A stretch of DNA of 64,000 nucleotides, taken from Planoprotostelium fungivorum. Taxonomy: Eukaryota > Evosea > Variosea > Cavosteliida > Cavosteliaceae. A program made the position numbers and the translations under genes. The DNA lies in the NCBI GenBank assembly GCA_003024175.1, contig MDYQ01000008.1:186001-250000 (forward strand), in the 5' to 3' direction. Positions 46,701-58,942 of the stretch are shown here, piece by piece. The notes beneath the pieces were generated by a model, which ran no database searches, had not been told where the DNA came from, and saw only the letters and a list, made by a program, of their open reading frames with translations. How positions within the stretch are numbered: position 1 is the stretch's first letter; every line of letters starts with the position of its first letter.

Positions 46701-49700
46701 GGTCCCCTGCCCACGTTTCAATCCCCACTCCCTCCCTCTTTTTTCACCTTGCTCCAATGCCGATTCGAACGCACGATCGTGAAAGTAATAAGCGTGGGGT
46801 AAAGGCATGACCAGATTGCACGGACTCACGGCGAAGCTGTTCGAGTCAGTTGATGACGTGGTATGACGTCACGTGACGTCATCACCTGCTGTACACTCTA
46901 CCCCTGAGTGGTTCGTTGGGGTACGTTTCGATGAGACGACAGCCGAGGGCGCCGAATTCGTAAGACCTTCGATTGTCCGGGCAGACGAAACCGTAGTGGG
47001 TGAATGTGGCCGAAGACAAATCACACAAGCCGTGAGCCAGAGTGAAATTGGCCATCTTACCGCAGACGATACCGCAGATCCTCACGTTACCGATACCTGG
47101 GGAGGTAGTCAGAGTGGTTCGTTGTAGATGGTTGTACGCGGAGGGTGGGTGTGTGGGAGGGTGACTCACAGAAGCAAGGGGCCCACAACCAGACGAGTAC
47201 GTCGAGACACTTGTACCTCTCTGGATCTTGCAGGAGGGGTAATTGACCGTCTAATGTACTGATGGCCCTTCCGTTTAAATTCCTCTCGATGTCTCTGTGC
47301 TCTTGATCCAAGAGAGGTTGTAATACCTGTGAGAATTAGACATCGTCAAGAGTGAAATAGGAGGAACCTGGTTAATATATCGATCAAATTGATTCGCATA
47401 TATGGACAGTGAGTGATGGAGATGAAATTTTACCTCTATGGGTGCATCGAGTTCTGGAATGTCAAAGTCAAAGTACTTGAGGCATAGTCTCGATACGTTG
47501 TACACTTCTTCGTATCTGCACTGAACTTCGAACTGATGGATCTGTATCCTGTAGATAGCAATCTTATCGTCTCTTGTCTTGCACTTTTCCAATAGAATGG
47601 GGTATTTCTTCTCTGCTGCATCGTAATTGCCTCTTGCATATTCCGTCTCCACCTGAACAGAATCAGTATTGCTAGAAGATAAACAACTCTTCATAATATC
47701 TACGATCGCATCGTGATCATAGCTATACTGGATCGTAGATATATCACAACTACACCATTTGTACACATGAACTTGTGATGGTAGTGATAATGATCAAACC
47801 ATCGCGAGTGATCACCTCCAACTTGTGTAGACCTAGAGCCAGATCGTATTGATGTTCCCAGTAATTCTCCACCAACAGATCGATTCCGATCTTAGCGTAC
47901 TCGTGTGCTGACTGCAGTGCAGAAGACTTTCTGGCCAATTGGGATCCCTTCAGGAACAATCTCGCCACCTCCACCTCTTCAGTCCCAATTCCGTTCGTCA
48001 TCCAGCCTCACCTGTTCCTTCTCCACCGGATCGACGAGTAACTTGTAAGCCACCGTGAAATGAACCAGAATATCGAACAAGATATCGTCACTCTTCTCCT
48101 CTTCACTCGCCAACAACAATCGGCTGATGTCTAAATGGATCTGTGGTACGTGTCACTCACAGATGTCACACAGATCGAATCTCACCTGCTTCCTCCCCTC
48201 TTCATCGATGGTTTCATATGCTGCCTGCTGCACTCGGTCGTGGAGGAATTGATAGTAACGGTCGTCCCTGGAAGGGCCCAGGTTGTAGTCGGGTGAACTG
48301 TTGACTCCGGTGACGATGAGATCCTCTCCGTGGATGAGAAGCAATCCATCTGTGATGGCGGGCCAGATGTTTTGTGCCGCGATCGATTCAGGTTGCTTCG
48401 AGATGAGTGCGAGAGTTTTCAGCTGAAATTTGTTTCCAATGGCGGCAGCGAGGGCCAAGACCTGATGACGTGGGTCAGACTACAACGAGCCGGGGATGAT
48501 CTCACCCTCTGAGTTTCGAGGTTCAATTGTCGTATGCGTTGGATCATCATATCTACAACGTTGTCTGTGAACTCTTCACTCGTGATTCTCCTCATGTCCC
48601 AAGTCCAGCTTCCCGTCGTAGAATCAAACGATACCAATCCTGTCTATCATCATTTTCCATGTAAAAAAAGAATCGTCAAATGTGCCACCTTTTCTGTGTA
48701 AATTTGTGAGGAACATAGTGATGAAGAATGGATTTCCATCTGTTTTCTTCATGGTGAGAGATGCGAGGGGCTCTGAATCTTCTTTCGAGGAGTAGAAAGA
48801 GTCCGATATCATCGATGTGATGTGTTCCAATCGGAGTGGTTCTAATTTCAGCTCGTGGATCTTCATTTTCTCACGGATTCGGCTCATGGCGAAGGTGAGT
48901 GGGTGAGAATTATCGACCTGTGATGCCAAATTGAGGATATTGAGACGTCTCATCATTCATGTGTTGATGAGATGATCGTGATGAGATGATCGTGTGATGA
49001 TGTGATGATGAACGTCACCTCATTGTCTCGATAAGCTCCAACTAACATCAAGTTGTTGATGTTTGCATTTGTCAGGATCGTCTCGATCAGGAGGAGAGTG
49101 GGTATATCTGCCCATTGTAGATCGTCTAAGAATAAAACGAGCGGATGACTCGGCTGAGCCAATGCACTTACAAATTGGACGAACGTCTGTCACCATCATC
49201 ATCGTGATCATCTGATGATCATCATCACTCACCTGTTTGAATCGATTCTGCGCTTCTGTCGGTTGTAATTGTGGCACGGGTGGTTGTCTGCCGATGATGT
49301 GGGATAACTCTGGAATGACATCGGTGATGACACTTCCCTTAGCTCCCAGGCAGCTCAAGATGGTTTCCCGCCAATATTTGACTCTCTCTGCTGGTTCTAA
49401 TAATAGATTCGCCACGAACTGCTGGAAAGCCTGCACGATACAACTGAAGGGGATGCTACGGTTGAATTGATCAACCTGATGATGATATGAGGTTAAATTT
49501 GTAATGGCCGGTTGTAGATGAGTCTACCTTTCCGAGTAACATGTTACCGGTGAATTTTGTGAGAGGTTTGTGGAGTTCGTTGATTAAAGCGGTTTTACCC
49601 ACACCAGAATACCCAGATACCATGATCATACTTCTTGATATCTACACATTTTAGATTCTCATCACGATCACGATCATCAGGATGATCATCATGCTCATCA

Positions 49701-51174
49701 TCATCATGTTGGTGATCATCATCATGCACACGGTGATGATCAAATAGTGATGTCTCACCTTTCCACGAGTGATTCCATCGAAAATCTTCGATAACCTGTC
49801 GATCTCCTCCTCCCTCCCATACAGCCTCTGCGATATCCTGAATCGACTCCTCATGTCTTCCCCTCCCACGATGAAATCAGCCGCCAAACCTCCACCCAAC
49901 AGATCCATACACTTTAACAGATCCGATTGAATACCGAAAACGCTCTGGTAACGATCATCTGCATTCTTCGCCAGCATCTTTAAAACAACGTGAGACAGTG
50001 ATGTGGGGATCTTACATGTGTCAGTCTGTGAGGGAGAGTAAGAGGTTCACGTTTGTATCGATGTCGTGCGGGGGGGTTGGATTCTTTGCGATGTGAGCGT
50101 AGATGAGACGAGATGGTTCGGCGTCGTAGAAAGGAGTGTGGCCACAGAGGAGGCTGTACAAGACAACGCCCAGAGAATAATAATCCGTACGATAATCGAT
50201 GTCCTGCGATCGTCAATCTACAACGATGGCCGAATCATCACCTTGTTCATCCTACCGGTCTGCTCTGTGTAACGTGTCGGTGAATGATGTAGAGGCTGCA
50301 CGTCTACTCACCAGGTGAAATGTACTGTAGATCTCTTCCGTGCAGCAGCTGGCTGTCGAAGGTGGCTTGGTATTGTTTCTCCAGCACAGAAGCCGCAGAG
50401 AAGTCGATGTATTTGATCTGAAGCTCTCGGTCGACCAGGATGTGAAGAGGAGAGATGTTCCTGTGGATGACGCCATCGGAGTGGATGGCACCGATTCCCT
50501 TGATGCAGTTCAAACTGAGACGTAAGAACTGGAGGACGTCTAATTTTCCGACCTGGTTCAAAGTCAGGTAGAGGGGAGGGTGACGCTCACTCGTTCGATG
50601 AGAGTCGGGATGGAAACACCATCGAAGTGATTCATGATGATTGAATGGCCAGAATAGAGATTCTTCTGCAATCCAAGATAACCGACGACGTAATTGTTTT
50701 GTCTCTCGGTTAGCATCAGTCCGATCTGTATCTGATCTTTCATTGAGATGTGTGTAAATCATTACGCTCCTGTAGACATCTGATTTGATGGTCTCTCACG
50801 TCTCTTCTGTATCTTTTCCACAGAGCTGAACTGGGATAACCGTGGTGTGCACACTTGATGGTCACGGGTGCTGGCTGATCTGTGCGGAATACGACACTGT
50901 TTGGTCCTCTATACAGAACCTGTTGATGTTCAGTCGAAATCATCCTGTCAATCGAACGATAACGTCAGAACTCTCATCAATCACCTCAGTGGCAGAGACT
51001 TCATCCTGTACCACCGGCTGAGCATTCCCATGTTGATTCCCCCCTGCAATCGATCAACCTCTCATTTTAATTGCATTCTTCACCCTGTGAAGATGCCGGG
51101 CTGGGAGGTGCAGAGCCGTCTAAGATCGACACCACAGTGTCTGAATCTGAGTCGCTCCCGTCTGGCCCATCCAT
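43726..51174 (-). CDS. Giant kinase-like / AAA ATPase / GAF / histidine-kinase-like sensor
   Basis: About 30 exons over 7.4 kb. The chosen start at 51174 (MDGPDGSDSDSDTVVSILDG) splices through a short exon (MGMLSRWYRMKSLPLR) into a Ser/Thr kinase-like domain: VLYRGPNSVVFRTDQPAPVTI, IHRNISPLHILVDR, YIDFSAAS, QYISPE. The HRD Asp is Asn and DFG is DFS, so it looks like a pseudokinase. An AAA/STAND ATPase follows (Walker A GYSGVGKTAL, Walker B LVLFLDDLQWAD), then a helical TPR-like stretch (48.9-46 kb, YNYSTWGSITKTDQLEREFP), a GAF domain (45.5-44.9 kb; HTSGVIHYVARTREVVRSG, SVLCVPMTRDGRLL, GVVYLENNLVRDAFTPN) and a C-terminal histidine-kinase-like part (VLVAGNIHRISQAVIHMASF, IQELGGEIKVIS) lacking a clear N-box Asn and H-box. 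This order matches the cyanobacterial HstK and fission-yeast Mak2/Mak3 class. No receiver domain is seen. Role: signal integration, probably non-catalytic at both ends. Confidence 0.82.
46126..46210. repeat. 12-bp minisatellite in an intron of the giant sensor gene
   Basis: About seven copies of GATGATGTTTGT. Because 12 is a multiple of three it creates an artificial SSQT-repeat ORF on the minus strand. It lies between exons, after a GTCAGTCATC donor. Confidence 0.88.
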
Positions 51175-51428
51175 GTTGTGCCTGCGATCGCTGTTGTGGT
51201 CGTAGCAACCGAAATTCCGATCTATCAAACGTCAGCGAAGGTGCATTCATTCTCCTCCATGGCCACAAAGGTGAGACGTCTTTCGCGCTCACTTAAAACA
51301 AAATCATGGAGACGTGACGCGATAGAATAACAGACTTATACACCCTTCCTTTATACAAGTGAGGTCCATCGTCATGCTGAATCACTCCAACTCAATGCGG
51401 ATGAACATGACGAGGGTGACGGTGATGA

Positions 51429-52558
51429 TCACTGGTACATTCCAAGACCATTGCCCTTGCCTCCACCACTTCTCTCGAAACCGACGACGACCAGATCGGC
51501 CGCATCTCCCTCGGTCATCTCGATGCACCACTCATACCTCCTGATGTCGAACCCTTTCTCTCTCAGTCTCCTTCTCTTCTTCACCTCTCACCCTTCGAAT
51601 CATTCGGGTCTAAAGTGATTCTACCACCGTGGATAACGTTGCCGCAGCCACTCGAACGAGTAGAACGGAGGGAGATCGGATGATCGCCGGCGTTTCGTAA
51701 GATGATGAAACCTGTTATGTGATTCAGGCTTTTGTGATAGGAATCGGGCTCAATCGAGAGGTTCGTGCTCATGTGATGAGTTGAGTGATCGATTGAGCAT
51801 TCAAATGGTGAGAATAGTATGATGGATGTAGTCGAGATGACGTTCACCTGTTGCGTGTAAAAAGTCGAAGAGGGCAGCAGGGGTAGGGAAGGTGATGTAT
51901 GTGCTTCGATTCGACAGAGTTCCTCTCATGAGGCCCCATTTGCATTCGATGTCAGACGCTGTGGACTCTCGAACGCCTTGCTCTGCGCTGTGGGGTGAGA
52001 TGACCATCTTCCCTCGGTTCTGATGGACGTTAGTTTTGAAGACGAAAGTGGAAGTCCCACTTTGACGGGTTCTTCTGGGGCGCTGTCGCTCTTGATTCGA
52101 TCATGACATCGTGATAATTCGAAAGAAGGGTGAGGCATCAGATCGGGGTGACAAGCCATGACGTCACTGATGGTGTCTCTCAGAGCGAAACAAGGGTTTA
52201 GCTGGGTTACGTCAGGAATGATATGGCTGTCGAATGAGTCACCTGATGGACGGAAAGATGCCCTTTTGTAATGGGACAACTTTGATTTAATTCTATCCAC
52301 TGTAGTGCGGGTGAGATGATGTGATAATGGAACATGTCGCACCGTCTCTATAGCACTTCTTTCAAAACAATGACCATAAGGAGTACATACTGGGTCCTGC
52401 ATGAATTCTGCATTTCAATCAGTGTAACGATGAATCAAACGATGCTCACCCAATGTGATTGGACACATGAAATGGTCAAGGTTTACGATAACAGTGGGCC
52501 CTGTTGCTGCCATTCTAGTGTTGCTCAATTGGTCAGCCCCCTCTTGTGTGCTAGACAT
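51429..52558 (-). CDS. U-box domain protein
   Basis: The ATG at 52558 begins MSSTQEGADQLSNTRMAATG. A U-box follows, split by an intron at 52396-52448: LDHFMCPITL joins DPVCTPYGHCFERSAIE, then the PNxALRD element as LNPCFALRDTISDVM. U-boxes recruit E2 enzymes and act as ubiquitin ligases without zinc. The C-terminal part (GTLSNRSTYITFPTPAALFD, GFIILRNAGDHPISLRS) is unknown. The frame first stops at 51581 (DSKGER), but an antisense-free, strongly protein-like segment continues in another frame: EKGFDIRRYEWCIEMTEGD, then AADLVVVGFE, to a stop at 51429. A very short intron of about 32 bases (GTGAGAGG...GAGAG) would join them; I therefore extend the gene to 51429, but the 51581 end is possible. 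Confidence 0.7.
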
Positions 52559-52617
52559 GATGGCCGAGATGCGAAAATGAATTGACCTCGGAATTGAATT
52601 TCATCGAATACAACCCT

Positions 52618-53497
52618 TCAGTCCTCTTTATACAACGACTGGACGACCCTAATGGCCTCCCCCCAGTTCTTCACCATGACCAAGTTGTTCCCCCTCCTCT
52701 CTCTTCTCTCTTCCATCCATCGTGTCACGTCTTCACAAAGTACTTCCCTCATTCCCACTCGATCCAATGTGTTCTTGATGCCCTCACCATCACCGAGGAC
52801 GAGACCCACTGAGGCAGACAAGAGGCAGATTAGATCCGTGTTGCTGTCTCCCGCATACACTGTTGTGGCTCTTCTGTCTCTGGAGATCCTCTTCATCTCC
52901 CTCTCCTTATGTTGTGCGATGCGTATGCCTCCCTCTCCTCTTAATCCGTCCGTACTCTTCGTCAATCGTCCGCTGCCCCTGCCGGTGTTGACATCGATCT
53001 CTATCTCATTGGCACATATGGAGTGAGGTTGGCAAGATGGTAGCAGAGCCTTACGGATGAAGCGGGCCGACCAACCGACACTGATCACATGATGTTCAAC
53101 GTGCCTCAACACGGTCGATGCAAACTCATCCCAACCCTCTCGCAGTTGAACGGTCGTAGCTCTCTCTTCCAATTCTAGAGGATCACAGCCGAGAAATAAT
53201 CCTCCCTCTTCGATTCTCTTCTGAGAGGCCAGTTCGATCGGATCTAAACTCTCGAGATAGCGAAACTGTTCGTGCAATGTGCCGCGTGGACCGAATGACA
53301 GGTCGTGAGAAGATAGGTCGGACAGGTAAGCTTGCAGGTAGGAGGAGAAAGGTGGCCCGGGGTGGGAGCCGTCTGGTGGACAGATGGTAGCGATCGTATC
53401 TTGCGATGTGATCGTTTCGTCCCAATCTAGGAAAACGATTACATCCTTCTGCTACGATAAGTGAGATACAGACACGTGATGGTAGTACCTGGTTCAT
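52618..53497 (-). CDS. HAD-superfamily phosphatase
   Basis: Two exons, start at 53497 (MNQ, then QKDVIVFLDWDETITSQDT). HAD motif I is FLDWDETIT (nucleophile Asp and acid/base Asp), motif II the Ser in SVGWSARF, and motif IV GDSNTDL. An intervening helical cap carries IELASQKRIEEGG and REGWDEFASTVLRHVEHH. This layout resembles phosphoserine-phosphatase-like HAD enzymes (C1 cap), but the substrate cannot be assigned. Ends RVVQSLYKED. It lies 59 bp from the U-box gene on the same strand and diverges from the small gene at 53595. Confidence 0.8.
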
Positions 53498-53594
53498 CGA
53501 CCGCTTTTTGAAGATCACCTAAAATTTCTGTTTTCGTCAAAATTATTGGATACTACAACGAGACTATCGATCGAGATGAACATCACCAGCAATC

Positions 53595-54120
53595 ATGCCT
53601 CGCCCTCCTCGTCCCACTCACCCTGATGAGGCTCTCGCTAAAGCACCTGAATACAGTGCTCCTGTCTCATTTGTCATCAACACTCTGAACTTTCCCGCTC
53701 GAGTGGTCTATAAACTCTTTGGTGAGGAGTACCCCGACGCTGAATTCCGCTGGAGAAGAGACATGCAGTGGTACAAGAATCACCCTGTCCTTCCGACTTA
53801 CAAACAATGGGAGTGAGTCTCTCTGCATGCATCTACAGATGTGTCCATCGAATGTCTGACACCAATCAAGAATGTATGATCCCTCCTCACCGTGGAACAT
53901 CCCCAGAACCAGCATGAAACAGAATGCCAACTATCATCTGAACAAGTATGAGACGGCTTTACTCCAACTCGACGAGCGTTCTTTCTACCAGGGTCAACGC
54001 GTGAGTTTGACTCTTCGATGGAGACTGATTTGATTCTCTTAGCATCTGATTCTGGACAACAAATCTCACGAGGAGAGAAAGAAGAAGCAACCCTTGGACA
54101 AAGTGGAGCCACTCAAGTGA
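53595..54120 (+). CDS. Small basic protein of unknown function
   Basis: Three exons encode about 141 residues. The start MPRPPRPTHPDEALAKAPEY has Kozak-like CATCATG context. The middle is aromatic- and charge-rich (NFPARVVYKLFGEEYPDAEF, RWRRDMQWYKNHPVLPTYKQ), joined after an intron at 53815-53869 to MYDPSSPWNIPRTSMKQNAN and, after a second intron, to a Lys-rich tail (SHEERKKKQPLDKVEPLK). The look is of a small accessory subunit such as those of mitochondrial respiratory complexes, but I cannot assign a family. There is no clear presequence. Confidence 0.7.
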
Positions 54121-54212
54121 AAAGAATAAAACCACATCGCGCCCGAATCATAAATACATCATCTTCATTATATACACATGTTCGATTCAACCCCATCATG
54201 TGCCCTCCCCTT

Positions 54213-56509
54213 CTAGTTGTACCACGTCCGGCACTTCTCAGAAGCCTCTTGCAGCTCGGCCTGGCTCATCACCTTCATCGACCGAACAAACTCGGACGTC
54301 TGTGATTCCGGCTGCATCATCATCAGCATCGAAACCCAAAGAAACGATTCTCCCACCTCTCCCGACTGCGCGTGCAGTAGAGTCGAACTCTGCTGCAGTT
54401 GAACGTCCGTCAGAATCGAACCGAGAATCATGACTTTACGAAAGTTGATCAACTGTCATCTCGTCATCATCTCGACTCTTCGTCTCTGTTTCACCTCTCT
54501 GTCTTGCACCGTGACGAAATTTGGATTGCCCTCGATCGAAAATAAAATGTCCTTTAGATACAAGCCTAAATAGGGTATCATGGCATATTTGTGTGACGGA
54601 TAATATTCTCCCGCGTTGACCATGGTAGACAGTCTGGCCAGCTGAGATTGGGTCAACACGGTCACGCCGTAACGACATGTCACCTCAGCACGGTACGTAC
54701 GAAAATTCCCAGAAGGTTCCATGAGAGCCTCTATGGGCAAGAGACAGCTGAGCCTCTTGGGTGACAGCATCCTCACGAAAAAATTGACGCATTGTAGATT
54801 GAGTCCGGCGTAAATGGCCATCATGTCGTTGAAGTCGTTCATCTCGAGGCAACACACGGCCGTCTGCTTCGATCAATCTACAACGCTGTAGATGGATCTC
54901 ACCTCTATGAATTTGATGATGGTTCGCTTCTGTGACTTCTTGTCTTTACAAGAGAGGATTTCACTTGCCACCCAGTAGCTGATGCGATTGAAGAGGTCAG
55001 TCATTTTCGTTACGTTCGGTGAATGGATCTTCTTTGTGTCGTTGTCGTTCCACATCGCATCCGCAAATTCCAGTTTGACCTTTATCTTGGTGTAGATGGA
55101 CAGAGTGGCAGAGTGTAGACGGCAGGCGGTCACACTCGGTGTGATCTTTTGGGATTTTAATGTGAGAGGAGACAGCATGAGGCTGTTCGTGTCGGTCGAA
55201 TGCTTCGCGTTGTCTTCAAGATTCACCTCGAAACTTTGTCGCTGAGTAGCTGCTCTTCAATTGTTGCTGATCGCATGAGCTCACCACCTGTGGAGGTGAG
55301 AAAGAATAAACCGAAATAAAACATGTACCGTCGATGATGGACTGCAGGGACTCAGCGTCGTAGGCGAGACCGTCACGGTGAAGGCGATTGCAGAATTCAG
55401 ATAGCATGTTGATGAAATTGTCTTTGTATTGTCTCTGCATTCGAGATGCTGCAATAAGCTCTTCTGATGTGATGGTTTCCTTTGTATCGTCAATATCGAG
55501 ATGAAGAGATGTCTTTGAGTCGACTCACCAGCCATAAGAACATGAATTGAAGGAGTCTGGAATGAGATGTCAGATGATGCTGAAAGATTGTAAGAAGTCA
55601 CCTCTTCCTCTTCCATGAAGTCGCTTCGAACTCTTCGTAGAACTTCAGACATTCTTTGAGGATCTCATAACACGTGACTCCGAAACTGATACTACTTTGG
55701 AAAAAACAGTTCATGATTCGTCCCTCTATTCTATGTCACCCAATGTTCGAAAGGTTCGTAAGATTGTCTCACCATCATTCAGAAAGATGAGCCAATAGAT
55801 AATACTCTCCAGTGTTCCATTGATGGGCAACTGCTTCATGATCGGTGTCGTTGGCTCTTCTAATTTTTGAAGATCCAGGACACTACCCGATCGTGTCGTC
55901 AATCGTCTTGAGATAGTACCAGATAGAGACTTCAATTTGGGTGTGCTCTCGGCTGAGACACTCGGCCTTCGGCTGTTGCTAGAATATGTCGGTGTGGACC
56001 ATTCGAATTGGATCTCTTCAGAGTCATCACAAGCCTCTCCTATCTTGAGTCTCTCCCTCGATAGTTTCGAATCCTCGACGAATCTGACAGATTCAATCGA
56101 CATGTATGAGGAGTAAGTCGAGATACCTGCGAATCTGCTGCTGTTGCCAGATTTGCAGCTTCTGCTGGAAAGACAATCCGTCGAAACGTGGAGAGCGATC
56201 TCCAATCTTTCTCGGCGTGACCAATTTATCTTGTTGTGAGACAGACCTCTTCAGAGGTGCCAACCCAATGTGAAACTACCAACCTCTCAATTCACTCCTC
56301 CCAACACTATCATCTCTCACCTGTGATGCGCTCATCTTCCCCTCTGACCTCTTTCTGTCCTGTCTCGATGTTTCCATAGTCACGCCAGACCGACGTTGAG
56401 GTTGACCACTCCGAACCAATCTTGTGAATTTCCTTGGCGTTATAAATTTTATGTCAATCGGCCCTACTATAAGCACTTTGGTAACCTTGTGGAGCCCAAG
56501 AGGAGACAT
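54213..56509 (-). CDS. Ras guanine-nucleotide exchange factor
   Basis: Multi-exon gene. The N-terminus (MSPLGLHKVTKVLIVGP, or MET at 56377 as a later start) is basic and Ser-rich with a Gln-rich helix (FQQKLQIWQQQQIR). A RasGEF-N (LTE) domain is seen as INGTLESIIYWLIFLND. The catalytic CDC25-homology domain follows: LFNRISYWVASEILSCKDKK, EMNDFNDMMAIYAGLNLQCV, YAMIPYLGLYLKDILFSIEG and NPNFV, ending in a helix to EKCRTWYN. RasGEFs load GTP onto Ras at membranes; amoebozoans have many, used in chemotaxis and macropinocytosis. Stop at 54213; exact intron positions in the 55.2-55.7 kb part are uncertain. Confidence 0.83.
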
Positions 56510-56749
56510 AAGGTGGGAAACGTGCTTCTATTTCGGTTGCGGTTACGAGGATAAAATCTTAAGATCACCAGCGCGACGCTGGGAGGGAAAGACGCGGTAA
56601 ATGCCTTTGGTTATATAGATGGGGTGATCACGCAACTGTTGCAACGGCCGCGTTCTTATGGCAAATTGGTCGTGCTCTGGAAGTGGAAATAAGCATTCAT
56701 TGGAAGGCCCCAAAACCAAATTGGGACGAGTTTTACTCTTTCCTTGCTT

Positions 56750-57843
56750 TTATCTCTTCTCCCACAACTTGATCGTTCCATCCAAAGAGGAAGACAACAA
56801 TTGATCGTCCGTCGGGTGGTAAGATAGACTGACCGGCGTGTCCTTGTGACCTTCGATCCGGTCTACCACCTTTCCCTCCACCAGGTCCCAGACGTAAATG
56901 TGACGATCTTCCGAACCGCTAAAGACGAAAGCGTCATCGTTGCTGAAGCAACTCTGGATCTTCCACGTGGTGTTCCTGTGGCCTTTGTACGTGTTGAGGA
57001 GGGTGCCGTCGCTCTTGTCTAAGAAGCGGACGGTGCTGTCTAATGAGCTGGAGAGGATGCAGTTCTGGTCGTGGGATAAAGTAACGGATGTAACCTGTTT
57101 TTCGGATCAGAAGAGTGAAGATGGTGATGATGGTGATTTCTGTGAGATGTGACTCACCGGATGACCTATCGTGTCAGTTTCGAGTTCTCCCTTTCTGATG
57201 TCGTACAATCGGATGTGTCCATCGACACTCGCCGTAAGGATCTCCACGCCGTACACTTTCACGATGGTGATACTGTCCACTGCGTGTTCTATGGTTTGAA
57301 TTGGTTCATATGTATTTGATTTAAGATCCCAGAACTGTGATTTCGTGTGAGCTGTGTTCTTCATTGATATGATCGATAGGAATCAATATCACATCATACG
57401 CATGAAACGATCGAGATGGTGTAGGGTTTGCATCACCTTTATCGTTTTATCGTATGACCCACTGACGAGAACAGATTGATCATCATTGAAGGCGACGCAA
57501 TTGATTCGATTCTCGTGGCCCTTTAATCTACGAAGTGTCCTTCCGTCTAATACATCCCATAGAAATATCTGCTTGTCACCTCCGCATGAGGCCTCAAGAT
57601 CGAATCAGATACATCGCGATTGAAATCACTCACAATCATGCGATTATCTTTACATAGGGCCAAGTCTAACACTTCTCTACCGTGTCCAGCGTATGATTTG
57701 ATTTGTTTCCCCGTTGCAGGATTCCACAGGGTGACTTTGCGATCACCTCCACCGCTGACACAATAATTACCATTCTTATTGAAGCGTACTACGTGTGTCC
57801 CTCCTTCATGTCCTGGAAGACTGGCCACCTCCTGCCAAGTCAT
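56750..57843 (-). CDS. WDR83: WDR83/MORG1-like WD40 protein
   Basis: Start at 57843 (MTWQEVASLPGHEGGTHVVR). Seven WD-type blades follow: RFNKNGNYCVSGGGDRKVTL, WNPATGKQIKSYAGHGREVL, GRTLRRLKGHENRINCVAFN, VLVSGSYDKTIKVWD-like text, EILTASVDGHIRLYDIRKGE, ILSSSLDSTVRFLDKSDGTL, SGSEDRHIYVWDLVEGKVV and LSYHPTDDQLLSSSLDGTIK, ending LWEKR. The order and phrases such as GNYC, SLDSTVR, LDKSDGTLL, VWDLVEG and YHPT match WDR83 (MORG1), a scaffold for ERK signalling that is also found in spliceosomes. Full-length at about 310 residues, with about four short introns. Confidence 0.88.
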
Positions 57844-58080
57844 CGTGTTGTGCTGGAAAAACAATTCACACGATTTATATGAGGCACATTCCGAGAAACA
57901 TCGCCACACAGCAAAACCAAGGCAGTTCTGCTTGAACGAAACGCGCGAAGAAAACAGAAACGGATCACCATCATCCACAGACCCTTAAGAAACTGGTGAG
58001 TTCTATTCGTTTGGCATAATGTATGCATGTATCGTTGATATATAAACGACGTGGAACATGTCTAACTTTATGTAGTTTAT

Positions 58081-58893
58081 ATGACCACCCCCTCTCGCCC
58101 TCGAAACGACCTTTATCTAAAAGGTCTCAAGACGACCAACAACAAGAGAGATGTTCTTGCCGCTGACGTTAGGAGACTCACCGATGAAGAGGCCAATGGG
58201 GCGGCGAAGATGGCCACCTTTGCTTGGATTACGACGGCCTCGGACATAGAATTGGATGGATGCCTTACACTTTCTAAAGAGGCATTCATAGACGCCGTAA
58301 AGTCGAAAGGACCTACGACCGCAGGTGAGTCGATTTCTGATGATCTTGATGGCGTCGTAAAGAAGATCATGTTTGAAATGATCACATGAAATTCAGGTGT
58401 TCAAGAAAAGATAGACCAGGCTGCGCGGGACTACCCCCTGTTTTACTCGCCTAGACTTGCAGCAGTGAGTCCATTCTGGTTTGGGGAAGTCTTCCAGCAA
58501 GGCACCTTCTACACTGTCACGTTCACTGCCATCATCGTACCGACCTATTTTGTAACCAGGCGTGCGTACTGGCTCCGCAAGTTTGCAGCCGTACCCAAGA
58601 CGGACCAGCTAATGATCGACCGCTGGCGATACAAGCTTGGCATGCCGCATGCAACCCCAGATACTGTGGAGGCAGACCTTCGCTCCTCTCTGATGAAGAG
58701 CTTTTGTGGCCGCGGGGCAACGTTGGCCTACATAGCGACGCTCATCGGAACCAGAATCCCGGAATTCTTCCGCAAGAGGTGGAACAATACTGCCAATACC
58801 GCAACAAAGGCCACAAACACGACGAAGGCTACCAATACCGCGACAAAGGCTGTTGACATTGTCACACCTCCCACTGGTATATCCTTCAAATAA
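58081..58893 (+). CDS. Unknown protein, probable membrane association
   Basis: Two exons (intron 58325-58396) encode about 247 residues. The N-terminal part is charged and helical (DVRRLTDEEANGAAKMATFA, LTLSKEAFIDAV). A hydrophobic stretch (GTFYTVTFTAIIVPTYFV) may be one membrane span, followed by a basic helix and a second weakly hydrophobic segment (ATLAYIATLIGTRIPEF). The tail is a Thr/Asn/Ala/Lys repeat (NTATKATNTTKATNTATKA). AATAAA overlaps the stop region. No family recognised. Confidence 0.65.
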
Positions 58894-58942
58894 ATAGAAA
58901 TAATCTTATTTTATGTACACTGTGCTTTAATATCCCTGCCTC

